From NCBI RefSeq assembly GCF_024359525.1, contig NZ_JAKZEU010000001.1, positions 310,001 through 374,000 of the forward strand: a stretch of DNA of 64,000 nt, in the 5' to 3' direction. Under the pieces are notes generated by a model. The model was not told the DNA's origin. It worked only from the letters and a program-made list of their open reading frames with translations, and ran no database searches. Each line of letters starts with the position of its first letter. The stretch's first letter is position 1. Positions 1-9,928 of the stretch are shown here, piece after piece. Origin of the DNA: Paracoccus albicereus. GTDB taxonomy: Bacteria > Pseudomonadota > Alphaproteobacteria > Rhodobacterales > Rhodobacteraceae. A program made the translations under genes and the position numbers.

Positions 1-699
1 ACCGGACCCGAGCGGGTCGAGTTCCTTCAGGGACTGGTCACCAATCGTATCGGCGACGCGCCCTGCTATGCGGCGCTGCTGACGCCGCAGGGCAAATATC
101 TGGCCGATTTCCTGATCGTGCCCCGGGGCGACGCGCTGCTGTTGGACGTGGATTCGGGGCTGGCCGATGACCTGCTGCGGCGCTTGTCGATGTACAAGTT
201 GCGCAGCAAGGTCGACGTCGCAGGCAGCGACCTGAAGGTCATGCGCGGCACCGGCGACCTGCCCAAGGGCGCTGTCATTGATACGCGCCACGACGCGCTC
301 GGCTGGCGGCTTTATGGTGATCAGGGCGGCGACGACGGGACCGATTGGGACGCCATTCGCGTCGCCCATTGCATCCCGCAATCGGGGATCGAGCTGATCC
401 CGAACGACACCTTCATCCTCGAAGCCGGGTTCGAGCGGCTGCACGGCGTCGATTTCCGCAAGGGCTGCTTCGTCGGGCAGGAGGTCACGGCGCGGATGAA
501 GCACAAGACCGAATTGCGAAAGGGCCTGCGGACGGTCCTGATCCAGGGGTCGGCGCCAGTCGGCACGCCAATCCTGAAGGACGAGCGTGAGATCGGAACG
601 CTCTACACGCAAAGCGGCGGTCAGGCGATTGCGCAACTGCGCTTCGATCGGGTGGGCCCCGGAATGACGGCCGGAGAGGCCGAGATCCACGTGCCATGA
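1..699 (+). CDS. ygfZ: Folate-binding YgfZ/GcvT-fold protein (5' end cut by window)
   Basis: The frame is open from base 1, so the N-terminus lies outside the window. YgfZ proteins bind tetrahydrofolate on a GcvT-like fold and support assembly or repair of certain iron-sulfur enzymes. The family signature K-G-C-F-V-G-Q-E lies near base 460-485 and is followed by the usual basic stretch; the early segment LQGLVTNRI also fits the family. The stop codon overlaps the dinB start (ATGA), so the two are co-transcribed and probably translationally coupled. The role in iron-sulfur maturation is family knowledge; membership is seen directly from the signature. Confidence 0.9.
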   Translation, partial: TGPERVEFLQGLVTNRIGDAPCYAALLTPQGKYLADFLIVPRGDALLLDVDSGLADDLLRRLSMYKLRSKVDVAGSDLKVMRGTGDLPKGAVIDTRHDALGWRLYGDQGGDDGTDWDAIRVAHCIPQSGIELIPNDTFILEAGFERLHGVDFRKGCFVGQEVTARMKHKTELRKGLRTVLIQGSAPVGTPILKDEREIGTLYTQSGGQAIAQLRFDRVGPGMTAGEAEIHVP

Positions 700-1820
700 C
701 AGAAGGGGCTGGTGACGATCCGGCCCCCGACGCGGAGAGGATCCGCAAGATCGTGCATATCGACATGGATGCGTTCTTCGCTTCGGTCGAGCAGCGCGAC
801 AATCCTGAATTGCGCGGCAAGCCGGTCGCGGTCGGCGGATCGTCCCTGCGCGGTGTGGTGGCCGCCGCGAGCTATGAGGCGCGGCGCTTCGGCGTCCGCT
901 CGGCCATGCCATCCGTCACCGCGCGCCGGCTGTGTCCCGACCTGATCTTCGTGAAATCGCGCTTCGACACCTATCGCGAGGTCAGCCAGCAGATCCGCGC
1001 CATCTTCGCCCGCTTCACCCCGTTGATCGAGCCCTTGTCGCTGGACGAGGCCTATCTGGACCTGACCGATCATCTGGCGCCGGGGCAGACGGCGACCGCT
1101 GCGGCCGAGGAGATCCGCGCGCTGATCCGCGCAGAGACCGGCCTGACCGCCAGCGCCGGCGTCAGCTACAACAAGTTCCTGGCCAAGATCGCGTCCGACC
1201 AGAACAAGCCCGACGGACTTTGCGTCATCACCCCGGCGCGTGGCCCGGACTTTGTGGCCGGACTGCCGGTCGGCAAGTTCCACGGCATCGGTCCCGCGAC
1301 GGTGCGCAAGCTGGAATCCCACGGCATCCGCACAGGCGCCGACCTGCGCGCGTTGGGCGAAGCGGTGCTGCGCGAGCGTTTCGGCAAGTCCGGCGGCTGG
1401 TACTGGACGATCTCGAACGGGATCGACCATCGGCAGGTCAAGCCGAACCGAATCCGCAAGTCGATCGGTGCCGAGAACACCTTTTTCGAGAACCTGACGA
1501 CGCTTGAAGAGGCGGGCGAGCGTCTTGCCGATCTGGCCGCGAAAGTCTGGCGCCATGCCGTTCGGCATGAAACTCAGGGCCGAACGGTGACGCTGAAAAT
1601 CCGCTATGCCGATTTCACCACGCTGACCCGCGCGCGCAGCTTGCCGCACCCGGTCGAGTCGGAGGCGGAATTGCTGAGCATCGCGATCGATCTCGCGACC
1701 ACTGTGATGCCGGACCCCCGTGGGGTGCGCCTGCTGGGTGTGACGCTGTCGGGACTGCTGCGAAATGAGCCCGCGCCGGCCCGCAAGGACGGGCAGCTGG
1801 ACCTGTTCGCCGAGGATTAG
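696..1820 (+). CDS. dinB: DNA polymerase IV (Y-family translesion polymerase)
   Basis: 374 aa, normal for Pol IV. The palm carries the metal-binding acidic residues: D23 and D25 in HIDMDAFFASVEQ, and D117-E118 in LSLDEAYLD. F28 is the expected steric-gate residue against ribonucleotides. The stretch NKFLAKIASDQNKPDG and the following helix-hairpin-helix are typical. The extreme C-terminus reads QLDLFAED, a good beta-clamp binding motif, which would tether the polymerase to the sliding clamp. The start overlaps the ygfZ stop by 4 bp. No LexA box can be located because the operon promoter lies outside the window. Function, mutagenic bypass of DNA lesions, is well established for the family. Confidence 0.96.
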   Translation: MTEGAGDDPAPDAERIRKIVHIDMDAFFASVEQRDNPELRGKPVAVGGSSLRGVVAAASYEARRFGVRSAMPSVTARRLCPDLIFVKSRFDTYREVSQQIRAIFARFTPLIEPLSLDEAYLDLTDHLAPGQTATAAAEEIRALIRAETGLTASAGVSYNKFLAKIASDQNKPDGLCVITPARGPDFVAGLPVGKFHGIGPATVRKLESHGIRTGADLRALGEAVLRERFGKSGGWYWTISNGIDHRQVKPNRIRKSIGAENTFFENLTTLEEAGERLADLAAKVWRHAVRHETQGRTVTLKIRYADFTTLTRARSLPHPVESEAELLSIAIDLATTVMPDPRGVRLLGVTLSGLLRNEPAPARKDGQLDLFAED

Positions 1821-3193
1821 GGCGCAGGCGGCGGGGGACCGTTATCAGCGACCGGCGCGGGCGGCTGATCAGGTGCGCCATCGTCGGCGAGCGTGCCCGC
1901 CTCGAACCGACCTTCATAGACATCGCCATTGGGGAATTCGGCCCGGCCCTCGCCATCCATCTCGCCGGCTTTCCAGCCGCCGGTATAGGTAAAGCCGTCC
2001 GCGCCGGTATAGGTGCCCTGACCTTCCCGCAGGTCGGCGACATAGCCCCCCTCGTAGACCGCGCCATCCGGATAGGTCGCGCGACCCTGCCCGTCGCGGC
2101 GGTCGGCTTTCCAGTCGCCCGTATAGACCATGCCGTCGGGATAGGTCATCGTGCCCCGCCCCTGGGCCTTGGCATCGACGAAGGCGCCCTCGTAGACGAT
2201 CCCGTTGGGATAGGTGGCGCGGCCCTGCCCGGTCACCCGACCCTCGGTCCACTCGCCCTCGTAGGTCGCACCATCGGCGTAGGTGATGCGGCCCTGCCCG
2301 TGTGGCTTGTCGGCCTGCATTTGGCCTTCATAGACCGCGCCATCGGGATAGGTCACGCGACCCTCGCCCTGCTTCACGCCGTCGACCCATCCACCGCTGT
2401 AGACATAGCCGTCCGCGCGGGTCAGCGTGCCCTGCCCGTCGCGTTTGTCATCCTTGAACCGGCCCTCATAGACATCGCCGTTGGCGTAGGTGGCGACCCC
2501 CTGCCCCTCGCGCCGGCCATCGACCATCTGGCCGGTATAGCTGATCCCGGACGCCTCCGTCAGCGTGCCGGTCCCCTCCATCCGGTCAGCGGCCCAGATA
2601 CCGTCATAGACCATCCCGTCAGGCATGGTCAGCTTGCCCTTGCCCGCGCGCATTCCCGACAACAGCGAGCCTTCGTAGACCGCGCCGTCGGGATAGGTGA
2701 TGCGGCCGGTGCCTTCCTTCTCGCCGTTGCGCCACTGGCCCTCGTAACGATAGCCGCTGGTCTCGACGATCCGGCCCTGGCCGTCGCGCTGGCCGTCCTT
2801 GAATTCGCCTTCGTAAACCGCGCCGTTGGCATAGGTGGCGACGCCCGTGCCCTGGATCTTGCCGGCAACCCATTCGCCTTCGTAGCTGCCGCCGCCGGGA
2901 TAGGTGATCTTGCCCCGACCGTCGGGCAGCGCGTCCGCGAAATGGCCTTCATAGACTGATCCGTCCGGGAACTGTGCGACGCCCTGACCCTGAATTCGGC
3001 CCTCGACCCAATCACCCTCGTAGCGATAACCGTTCGGCATCGTGTAGACGCCGCGCCCGTGCTGGCGCCCGTTGCGGCTGTCGCCTTCATAGACGCTGCC
3101 ATCGTCGTAGCGCTTGGTGACACTGGTCTGCGCCGCGAGCGGCGCGGCCGTGATCGCCGCCAGTGCCAGCCCCGCCATCGCTGCCTTCAGCAT
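1817..3193 (-). CDS. Exported MORN-repeat protein with 18 tandem repeats
   Basis: 458 aa. Residues 1-22 form a signal peptide (basic start, hydrophobic core, cut near PLAAQ). From about residue 30 to 440 there are 18 consecutive units, each 23 residues, of the MORN pattern (P/A)-D-G-x-x-Y-E-G-x-W/F...G-x-G. A Trp follows the YEG motif in units 2, 4, 6 and 8 and then in 11, 13, 15 and 17, so a two-unit alternation changes phase around units 9-10. The tail is Pro/Ala rich. MORN repeats form elongated beta-hairpin stacks and often bind lipids or proteins; the role here is unknown. It converges on dinB with a 4-bp overlap and is divergent from nadE. Confidence 0.88.
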   Translation of the reverse strand: MLKAAMAGLALAAITAAPLAAQTSVTKRYDDGSVYEGDSRNGRQHGRGVYTMPNGYRYEGDWVEGRIQGQGVAQFPDGSVYEGHFADALPDGRGKITYPGGGSYEGEWVAGKIQGTGVATYANGAVYEGEFKDGQRDGQGRIVETSGYRYEGQWRNGEKEGTGRITYPDGAVYEGSLLSGMRAGKGKLTMPDGMVYDGIWAADRMEGTGTLTEASGISYTGQMVDGRREGQGVATYANGDVYEGRFKDDKRDGQGTLTRADGYVYSGGWVDGVKQGEGRVTYPDGAVYEGQMQADKPHGQGRITYADGATYEGEWTEGRVTGQGRATYPNGIVYEGAFVDAKAQGRGTMTYPDGMVYTGDWKADRRDGQGRATYPDGAVYEGGYVADLREGQGTYTGADGFTYTGGWKAGEMDGEGRAEFPNGDVYEGRFEAGTLADDGAPDQPPAPVADNGPPPPAP

Positions 3194-3318
3194 TCCATCG
3201 AACCTTCACTTCCCGTCGAACGGGTGTAGCGCAGCCAGCAGGCGCAGGCAAAGCCGACTTTTCCTTGCGGCCCCCATCGCCTATCACGACCTGGGGAATG
3301 CCTGCCCGGAGAGACGCG

Positions 3319-4992
3319 ATGAGCACCGACACCTTCCGCCTGACAATCGGCCAATTGAACGCCACGGTCGGCGATCTAGCAGGCAATGCCGACCGCGCCC
3401 GTGAGGCCTGGGAACAGGCGAAGACGGCAGGTGCGCAGATGCTGGCCCTGCCCGAGATGTTCATCACCGGCTACCAGACGCAGGATCTGGTCGTGAAGCC
3501 CGCCTTCACCGAAGATGCGGTGGCGGCCATCGAAGCACTGGCGCGCGACTGCGCCGACGGTCCCGCGATCGGCATCGGCGGTCCGTGGCGAAACCGCGGC
3601 AAGCTCTACAACGCCTATTTCATCCTGCAGCACGGCAAGATCGCCGCGCGGGTGCTGAAACATCACCTGCCCTACAAGCAGCTTTTCGATGAAATGCGGC
3701 TGTTCGATCGCGGTCCGATCAGCGGGCCATACCGGATCGGGCCGCTGCGCATCGGCTCGCCCATCTGTGAGGACAGCTGGTATGCCGACGTAGCCGAAAC
3801 GCTTGCCGAGACAGGCGCAGAGATCCTGCTGGTGCCCAACGGCAGCCCCTATCATCGCGAAAAACTGGACCTGCGCATGGGCCACATGGTCAGCCGCGTG
3901 GTCGAGACCGGCTTGCCGCTGGTCTATGTGAACCTCGTCGGCGGTCAGGACGACCAGCTTTACGATGGGGCCAGCTTCGTGCTGAATCCGGGCGAGACCG
4001 GCGGTTGTGACAAGGTCGTGCAGCTTGCACCCTTCACCGAGGAACTGGCGCATCTGGACTTCACGCTGACGGACGACGGCTGGCGGTGCGAACCCGGCAA
4101 GATGGCACCGCAGCCCGATGCCTGGGAACAGGATTACAACGCGATGATGCTGGGTCTGCGCGAATATCTGCGCAAATCGCGGATCAGTCGCGTGCTGCTG
4201 GGCATGTCGGGCGGCATCGATTCCGCGCTGGTCGCGACCATCGCGGCCGACGCGATCGGACCGGACAACGTGCGCTGCGTGATGCTGCCCAGCGAATACA
4301 CGTCGCAGGGCAGCCTGGACGATGCGACCGATTGCGCAAAGCGGCTCGGCGTGCGGCTGGACACGGTGCATATCGAGGGCGCGCGCGATGCCGTGGGCGA
4401 CGCGCTGGCGCACCTGATGGAAGGTACCAAGCCCGACACGACCGAAGAGAACATCCAGTCCCGCCTGCGTGGCCTGATGCTGATGGCGATTTCGAACAAG
4501 TTCGGGGAAATGCTGCTGACCACCGGCAACAAGTCCGAGGTCGCGGTCGGCTATGCCACGATCTACGGCGACATGGCGGGCGGCTATAACCCGATCAAGG
4601 ATCTCTACAAGACCCGGGTCTTTCAGACCTGCCGTTGGCGGAACGAAAATCACCGCGACTGGATGATGGGTCCAAAAGGTGAGGTGATCCCGCCGCGGAT
4701 CATCTCAAAGCCCCCCTCGGCCGAGCTGCGCCCGGATCAGAAGGACGAGGATTCACTTCCGCCTTACGACATTCTTGACGCGATCCTCGAAGGTCTGGTC
4801 GAAAAGGATCAGTCGCTGAGCGATCTGGTCGCGCAGGGCTTCGAGGAAGAGACCGTCAAGAAGGTCGAGACGCTGCTCTATGGCAGCGAATGGAAGCGGT
4901 ATCAGGCCGCGCCCGGACCGCGCATCTCGACCAAGGCGTTCTGGCTGGATCGGCGCTATCCCCTGGTCAACCGCTGGCGCGACCGGCTGTAA
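3319..4992 (+). CDS. nadE: Glutamine-dependent NAD+ synthetase
   Basis: 557 aa from the ATG at 3319, which has a purine-rich GGAGAG just upstream; an in-frame upstream extension adds non-family sequence overlapping the promoter of the divergent MORN gene. The N-terminal nitrilase-like glutaminase domain shows the E46-K114-C150 triad (LPEMF, LKHHLP, SPICED). The C-terminal synthetase domain has the ATP pyrophosphatase loop SGGIDS at 297-302. The enzyme converts deamido-NAD+ to NAD+ using ammonia channelled from glutamine, the last step of NAD biosynthesis in the cytoplasm. Length and domain order match two-domain bacterial NadE. It appears monocistronic. Confidence 0.96.
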   Translation: MSTDTFRLTIGQLNATVGDLAGNADRAREAWEQAKTAGAQMLALPEMFITGYQTQDLVVKPAFTEDAVAAIEALARDCADGPAIGIGGPWRNRGKLYNAYFILQHGKIAARVLKHHLPYKQLFDEMRLFDRGPISGPYRIGPLRIGSPICEDSWYADVAETLAETGAEILLVPNGSPYHREKLDLRMGHMVSRVVETGLPLVYVNLVGGQDDQLYDGASFVLNPGETGGCDKVVQLAPFTEELAHLDFTLTDDGWRCEPGKMAPQPDAWEQDYNAMMLGLREYLRKSRISRVLLGMSGGIDSALVATIAADAIGPDNVRCVMLPSEYTSQGSLDDATDCAKRLGVRLDTVHIEGARDAVGDALAHLMEGTKPDTTEENIQSRLRGLMLMAISNKFGEMLLTTGNKSEVAVGYATIYGDMAGGYNPIKDLYKTRVFQTCRWRNENHRDWMMGPKGEVIPPRIISKPPSAELRPDQKDEDSLPPYDILDAILEGLVEKDQSLSDLVAQGFEEETVKKVETLLYGSEWKRYQAAPGPRISTKAFWLDRRYPLVNRWRDRL

Positions 4993-5010
4993 GCACGAAG
5001 GCTGCGGCAA

Positions 5011-6177
5011 TCAGAACGCGGGCTTGATCCAGGCCGCGTTGCGCTTGGACGATCGCACGCAGGCATCGACGAAGCCCATCCCCTCCAGCCCCTCCTGCAG
5101 GCCCGGGAAATGCACCGCCGCGTCTGGCGCGGAACCGTCGCGATGGGCGATGATTGCGCGCGCGGCCTCGGCGTAGATGTTGGCAAAGGCCTCCAGATAG
5201 CCCTCCGGGTGCCCCGCCGGGATACGGCTGACGCGACCTGCTTCCGGACCCGTCGCCGCGCCATTGCGGGACAGGCGATAGCGCGGCTGACCGAGCGCGC
5301 CGACCCTCAGGTAGTTCGGGTCCTCTTGGCTCCACTCGATGCCCGCGCGCGTGCCGAAGACGCGCAGGCGCAGGTTGTTTTCCTGCCCCGCAGCCACCTG
5401 GCTGCACCACAGCATCCCGCGCGCGCCGCCTTCGAACCGCATCAGCACATGGCCGTTGTCATCGACGCGCCGCCCCGGCACGAAGGCTTGAAGATCGGCC
5501 GCCAGCGCCTCACAGCGCAGGCCGGTGACATAGCTTGCCAGATTGTAGGCATGGGTGCCGATATCGCCGGTTGCCCCGCCCAGACCGGTCTTTTCGGGAT
5601 CGGTGCGCCAGACGGCCTGCGTCTCTTCCAACGGCTCGGCCAGCCAGTCCTGCGCGTATTCGACCTGCACCACGCGGATCTCGCCCAGTTCGCCCGCTTC
5701 GATCATCGCGCGGGCCTGCCGGATCATCGGGTAACCGGTGTAGTTATGGGTCAACACGAACAGCGCATCCTTGCCCTTCGAGGCGCGCACCAGCTTGCGC
5801 GCATCGTTCAGGCTTGCGGATAGCGGCTTGTCGCAGATGACGTGGATACCACGCTTCAGAAATTCCAGCGCGACGGGGACATGCATGTGGTTGGGCGTGA
5901 CGATCGCCACCGCCTCGATCCCGTCCTTGCGACGTGCCTCGCGCTTCGCCATTTCGGCGAAGTCGGCATAGGATCGGGACGGATCGACCCCAAGCTCGGC
6001 GGCCGAGGCCGCCCCGCGATCGGGATCGGACGAGAACGCGCCCGCTACGAGCTGAAACTGGTCGTCCATACGCGCGGCGATTCGATGCACCGCCCCGATG
6101 AAGGCACCCTGGCCACCGCCGACCATGCCCAGCCGGACACGGGCCGGACGGCCCGCATTTTGGTTCGTGTCAGCCAT
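5011..6177 (-). CDS. Gfo/Idh/MocA-family sugar dehydrogenase, last gene of the thu operon
   Basis: 388 aa. The N-terminal Rossmann fold opens with GMVGGGQGAFIGAVHR (NAD(P) binding), and the family motif appears as CDKPLS in place of the usual EKP. GDIGTHAYNL near residue 220 corresponds to the catalytic D-x-x-x-H region. Related enzymes oxidise or reduce sugars, inositols and keto-sugars. It starts 15 bp after thuB ends and closes the operon, so it probably acts on a product of ThuA/ThuB or on an alternative glycoside. The canonical rhizobial thuEFGKAB operon ends at thuB, so this extra dehydrogenase is an addition. The exact substrate cannot be read from the sequence. Confidence 0.88.
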   Translation of the reverse strand: MADTNQNAGRPARVRLGMVGGGQGAFIGAVHRIAARMDDQFQLVAGAFSSDPDRGAASAAELGVDPSRSYADFAEMAKREARRKDGIEAVAIVTPNHMHVPVALEFLKRGIHVICDKPLSASLNDARKLVRASKGKDALFVLTHNYTGYPMIRQARAMIEAGELGEIRVVQVEYAQDWLAEPLEETQAVWRTDPEKTGLGGATGDIGTHAYNLASYVTGLRCEALAADLQAFVPGRRVDDNGHVLMRFEGGARGMLWCSQVAAGQENNLRLRVFGTRAGIEWSQEDPNYLRVGALGQPRYRLSRNGAATGPEAGRVSRIPAGHPEGYLEAFANIYAEAARAIIAHRDGSAPDAAVHFPGLQEGLEGMGFVDACVRSSKRNAAWIKPAF

Positions 6178-6192
6178 GTCGAGTCCTCTCCG

Positions 6193-7257
6193 TCAGATCC
6201 GCTGCTTGCGGCCGTCATCCATCGCCGATTGTTCGGCCAGATCCAGCCATCTTTGCAAGGCCGCGCCGCGGGCGAAATCGGGCTCCATCGGACCCTGACC
6301 GCGGATCGCCGCAATGAAATGGTCATAGACCTCGGGTGGCGTCGGCGTCTCGATGTCCTTCCAGATCGCCGGTGCCAGATCCTCACCCAGACAGGCGCGC
6401 AGGTGACTGACCCTGTTGCGGAACGTAACCTCGACGCCGCCCAGCGTGCCGTGGACACGCAGCAGAAGGTCGTTGTGATAGCCGCTGGCAAAGCGCGTCG
6501 CTGCGATCGTCCCGATCGCGCCGTTATCGAGCACCAGCTGCATCGTCGCGCTGTCGTTCGCGTCCAGAACATAGTCGCCGATCCGCCCGTCCGGTGCCTT
6601 GTCATAGGTCTTGAGCAGGCACGACACTTCGGCGGCATTGTGCCCGGCGACGAAGGTGGTGAAATCGAGGATGTGGATACCGACATCCCCCAGCACGCCC
6701 TTGGACCCGTGGGCGCTGGACAGGCGCCACAGCCATTGCTCTTCGGTCCGCCATTCACCCCAGCTGGGCTGGGTCAGCCAGCTTTGAAGGTAACTCGCTT
6801 CGAAATGGCGCACCTCGCCGATCGCGCCTTCGCGGACCATCTGCGCGGCAGCCTGAAGGGCGGCGACCTTGCGATAGGTCAGGTGAACCATGTTGACGAC
6901 GCCGGCGCGGGCCGCGGCGTCCGCCATCTCGCGGGCATGTGCCTCGTTCGTGGCCAGGGGCTTTTCGCATAGCACATGCTTGCCTGCCGCCAGAAGCGGC
7001 ATCGTGGTCGCGTAATGGACAGCGTCCGGCGTCACGTTGCTGACGGCGTCGAACTGCCCCCAATCCAGCGCTTCGTCCAGCGTGGTGAACCGCTGTTCGA
7101 TCTCGTGCGTGTCACAGAAGGTCTGCAATTGCGCGGGGTTGCGGTCCACGCCCGCCACCACTTCGACACCGGGAATGGTCTTGAAGTGAATGACGTGGTT
7201 CTTGGCCATGCCGCCGGTGCCCAGCACCAGCAGCCTGATCGGATCGTCGTGCGCCAT
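6193..7257 (-). CDS. thuB: ThuB-like disaccharide 3-dehydrogenase (Gfo/Idh/MocA family)
   Basis: 354 aa. The Rossmann motif LGTGGMAKNHV is at the N-terminus, the EKP motif reads CEKPLATNEAHA near residue 97, and GDVGIHILDF carries the catalytic D-x-x-x-H pattern near residue 198. In rhizobia ThuB with ThuA is needed to use trehalose, with oxidation at C3 of the disaccharide. Position immediately after thuA (5-bp gap) and behind a sugar ABC transporter supports this assignment. Related disaccharides such as sucrose, maltitol or palatinose are equally possible substrates. Confidence 0.85.
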   Translation of the reverse strand: MAHDDPIRLLVLGTGGMAKNHVIHFKTIPGVEVVAGVDRNPAQLQTFCDTHEIEQRFTTLDEALDWGQFDAVSNVTPDAVHYATTMPLLAAGKHVLCEKPLATNEAHAREMADAAARAGVVNMVHLTYRKVAALQAAAQMVREGAIGEVRHFEASYLQSWLTQPSWGEWRTEEQWLWRLSSAHGSKGVLGDVGIHILDFTTFVAGHNAAEVSCLLKTYDKAPDGRIGDYVLDANDSATMQLVLDNGAIGTIAATRFASGYHNDLLLRVHGTLGGVEVTFRNRVSHLRACLGEDLAPAIWKDIETPTPPEVYDHFIAAIRGQGPMEPDFARGAALQRWLDLAEQSAMDDGRKQRI

Positions 7258-7262
7258 CGCCG

Positions 7263-8048
7263 TTACCGCAGCCCCTGTTCGCCTGCCTTGTGCAGTTTGG
7301 GGCCGCGTTCGGTGATCTTCTCGGGCGCTTGATCGACCGGACGGTTCGGCGCCACGGTCGGATCGTCGATGCGCTTGGCCGGGTTGTAGGCCCAGCGAAC
7401 ACCGTTCGCGATCACCCGCTGGATGTTGGCGTCGTGATAGGTGGGATAGGTCTCGTGGCCCGGCTGGAAGTAGAAAACGTTGCCCGCGCCACGCCGCCAG
7501 GTCAGGCCAGAGCGGAAGACCTCGCCACCCTGGAACCAGCCGATGAACACGGTTTCCATCGGTTCAGGCACGCCGAAGGGCTCGCCATACATCTCTTCGT
7601 TAACCAGTTCGAAGGATTCGGGCACACCCGCAGCGATGGGGTGGTTACGACTTGTCGTCCAGATCCGCTCCCGCTCGCCGGCCTCGCGCCAGTAGAGGTT
7701 ACAGGGCGTTCCCATCAACCGCTTGAACGGTTTAGAAAAATGCGCCGAATGCAGGAAGATGATGCCCATGCCGCCCCAGACGGCTTCGCAGACACGCTCG
7801 GCAATGGCGTCATCGACATCGCCATGCGCGGCATGACCCCACCAGGTCAGAACATCGGTCTGCGCCAGTCTTTCCTTGGTCAGCCCGTGTTCGGGTTCCT
7901 GCAGGGTCGCGGTCGTCGCCTCGATCCCGTTCTCTCGGTTCAGGGCGGCCGCGATCGTGCCGTGCATCAGGTCGGGATAGACCTTCTTCACGACGTCGCT
8001 TTTGTGTTCGTGGACGTTTTCGCCCCAGACGGTGACGCGAATGGTCAT
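7263..8048 (-). CDS. thuA: ThuA trehalose-utilization protein
   Basis: 261 aa with a class-I glutamine-amidotransferase-like fold. The sequence closely follows rhizobial ThuA as I recall it: WGENVHEHK at the start, HGTIAAALN, GMGIIFLHS, KRLMGTPC, EEMYGEPFGVPEP and FYFQPGHETYPTYH. The family takes part in trehalose and related disaccharide catabolism together with ThuB; its precise chemistry is not settled. It lies between thuK and thuB in a leftward operon. The last roughly 30 residues (polar, Pro/Lys rich) extend beyond the conserved domain. Confidence 0.93.
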   Translation of the reverse strand: MTIRVTVWGENVHEHKSDVVKKVYPDLMHGTIAAALNRENGIEATTATLQEPEHGLTKERLAQTDVLTWWGHAAHGDVDDAIAERVCEAVWGGMGIIFLHSAHFSKPFKRLMGTPCNLYWREAGERERIWTTSRNHPIAAGVPESFELVNEEMYGEPFGVPEPMETVFIGWFQGGEVFRSGLTWRRGAGNVFYFQPGHETYPTYHDANIQRVIANGVRWAYNPAKRIDDPTVAPNRPVDQAPEKITERGPKLHKAGEQGLR

Positions 8049-8083
8049 GGATCTTCCTTTCGGTTTTCTTTCTTCCAGCGCTT

Positions 8084-9088
8084 CTAGCGCCGGATCGGTT
8101 TTTCGTCGGGCCCGAAGCGATGCAGGTCCTGCGGTCGCGGCCGCAGACCAACGCGTGTCCCTAGCGGCACGTTCAACTTTCCGGACCGGCGAACGATCAC
8201 CGGCTCATCGGTGCCGATATCGACGAAGAGATAATGGTCCGAGCCCAGATCCTCGGCATGGACGACCTCGCCCTGCCACGGCCCGCCTTCGTCCAGATCG
8301 ATGTGTTCGGCGCGGATGCCCAGGGTGGTCGCGCCCTCGGCCTGCGCCTTCTCGCCCGTGATGAAGTTCATTTTCGGGCTGCCGATGAAGCCCGCGACGA
8401 AGATCGAGTTCGGGTTGTCGTACAGTTCGGCCGGGGTGCCGACCTGCATCAGCTTGCCGTCGCGCAGCACGGCGATCCGGTCGGCCAGCGTCATCGCCTC
8501 GACCTGATCGTGGGTGACGTAGATCATCGTCACGTCATTCATGTCATGGTGCAGCTTCGCGATTTCCAGCCGGGTCTGAACCCGCAGCGCAGCGTCGAGG
8601 TTTGACAGCGGTTCATCGAACAGGAACACACGCGGGTCGCGCACGATGGCGCGGCCGATCGCCACCCGCTGGCGCTGCCCGCCGGACAGCTGACGCGGCA
8701 GGCGGTCCAGCAGGTGATCGATCTGCAGCATCTTTGCAGCGTTGCGGACCCGGCGGTCGATCTCACCCTTGTCGGATTTCGCGAGCTTCATGCCGAAGGC
8801 CATGTTGTCGTAGACCTTCATGTGCGGATAAAGTGCGTAGCTTTGGAATACCATCGCGATCCCGCGTTCGGACGGCACGACGTTGTTCACGCGCTGGCCG
8901 TCGAACATCATGTCGCCGGTGGTGATCTCCTCCAGTCCCGAGATCAGGCGCAAAAGCGTGGACTTGCCGCAGCCTGACGGGCCGACGAAGACCATGAACT
9001 CGCCCTTCTCGATCGTCAGGTCGATCCCCTTGATGACATCGACGGCGCCGTAGGACTTGGTGACGTTGTTCAGTTCGATCTTTGCCAT
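8084..9088 (-). CDS. thuK: Sugar ABC transporter ATPase (MalK/UgpC type)
   Basis: 334 aa, cytoplasmic ATPase of a CUT1 sugar importer. Walker [10 protein letters not shown] lies near residue 37, the Q-loop in [12 protein letters not shown], the signature LSGGQRQRV near 136, Walker B VFLFDEP with the D-loop, and the switch His in THDQVEAM. The C-terminal 100 residues form the MalK-type OB-fold regulatory domain (IRAEHID). It follows thuG by 6 bp. MalK-like ATPases can be shared between importers; the symbol rests on gene order with thuA and thuB. Confidence 0.93.
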   Translation of the reverse strand: MAKIELNNVTKSYGAVDVIKGIDLTIEKGEFMVFVGPSGCGKSTLLRLISGLEEITTGDMMFDGQRVNNVVPSERGIAMVFQSYALYPHMKVYDNMAFGMKLAKSDKGEIDRRVRNAAKMLQIDHLLDRLPRQLSGGQRQRVAIGRAIVRDPRVFLFDEPLSNLDAALRVQTRLEIAKLHHDMNDVTMIYVTHDQVEAMTLADRIAVLRDGKLMQVGTPAELYDNPNSIFVAGFIGSPKMNFITGEKAQAEGATTLGIRAEHIDLDEGGPWQGEVVHAEDLGSDHYLFVDIGTDEPVIVRRSGKLNVPLGTRVGLRPRPQDLHRFGPDEKPIRR

Positions 9089-9094
9089 CTGGAT

Positions 9095-9924
<830 letters not shown>

Positions 9925-9928
<4 letters not shown>

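Noticed and set aside
1817-3193. Regular 69-bp repeats that could suggest a CRISPR array or satellite DNA
   Set aside because: They are in frame within one gene and encode MORN units with diverged DNA; there are no unique spacers.
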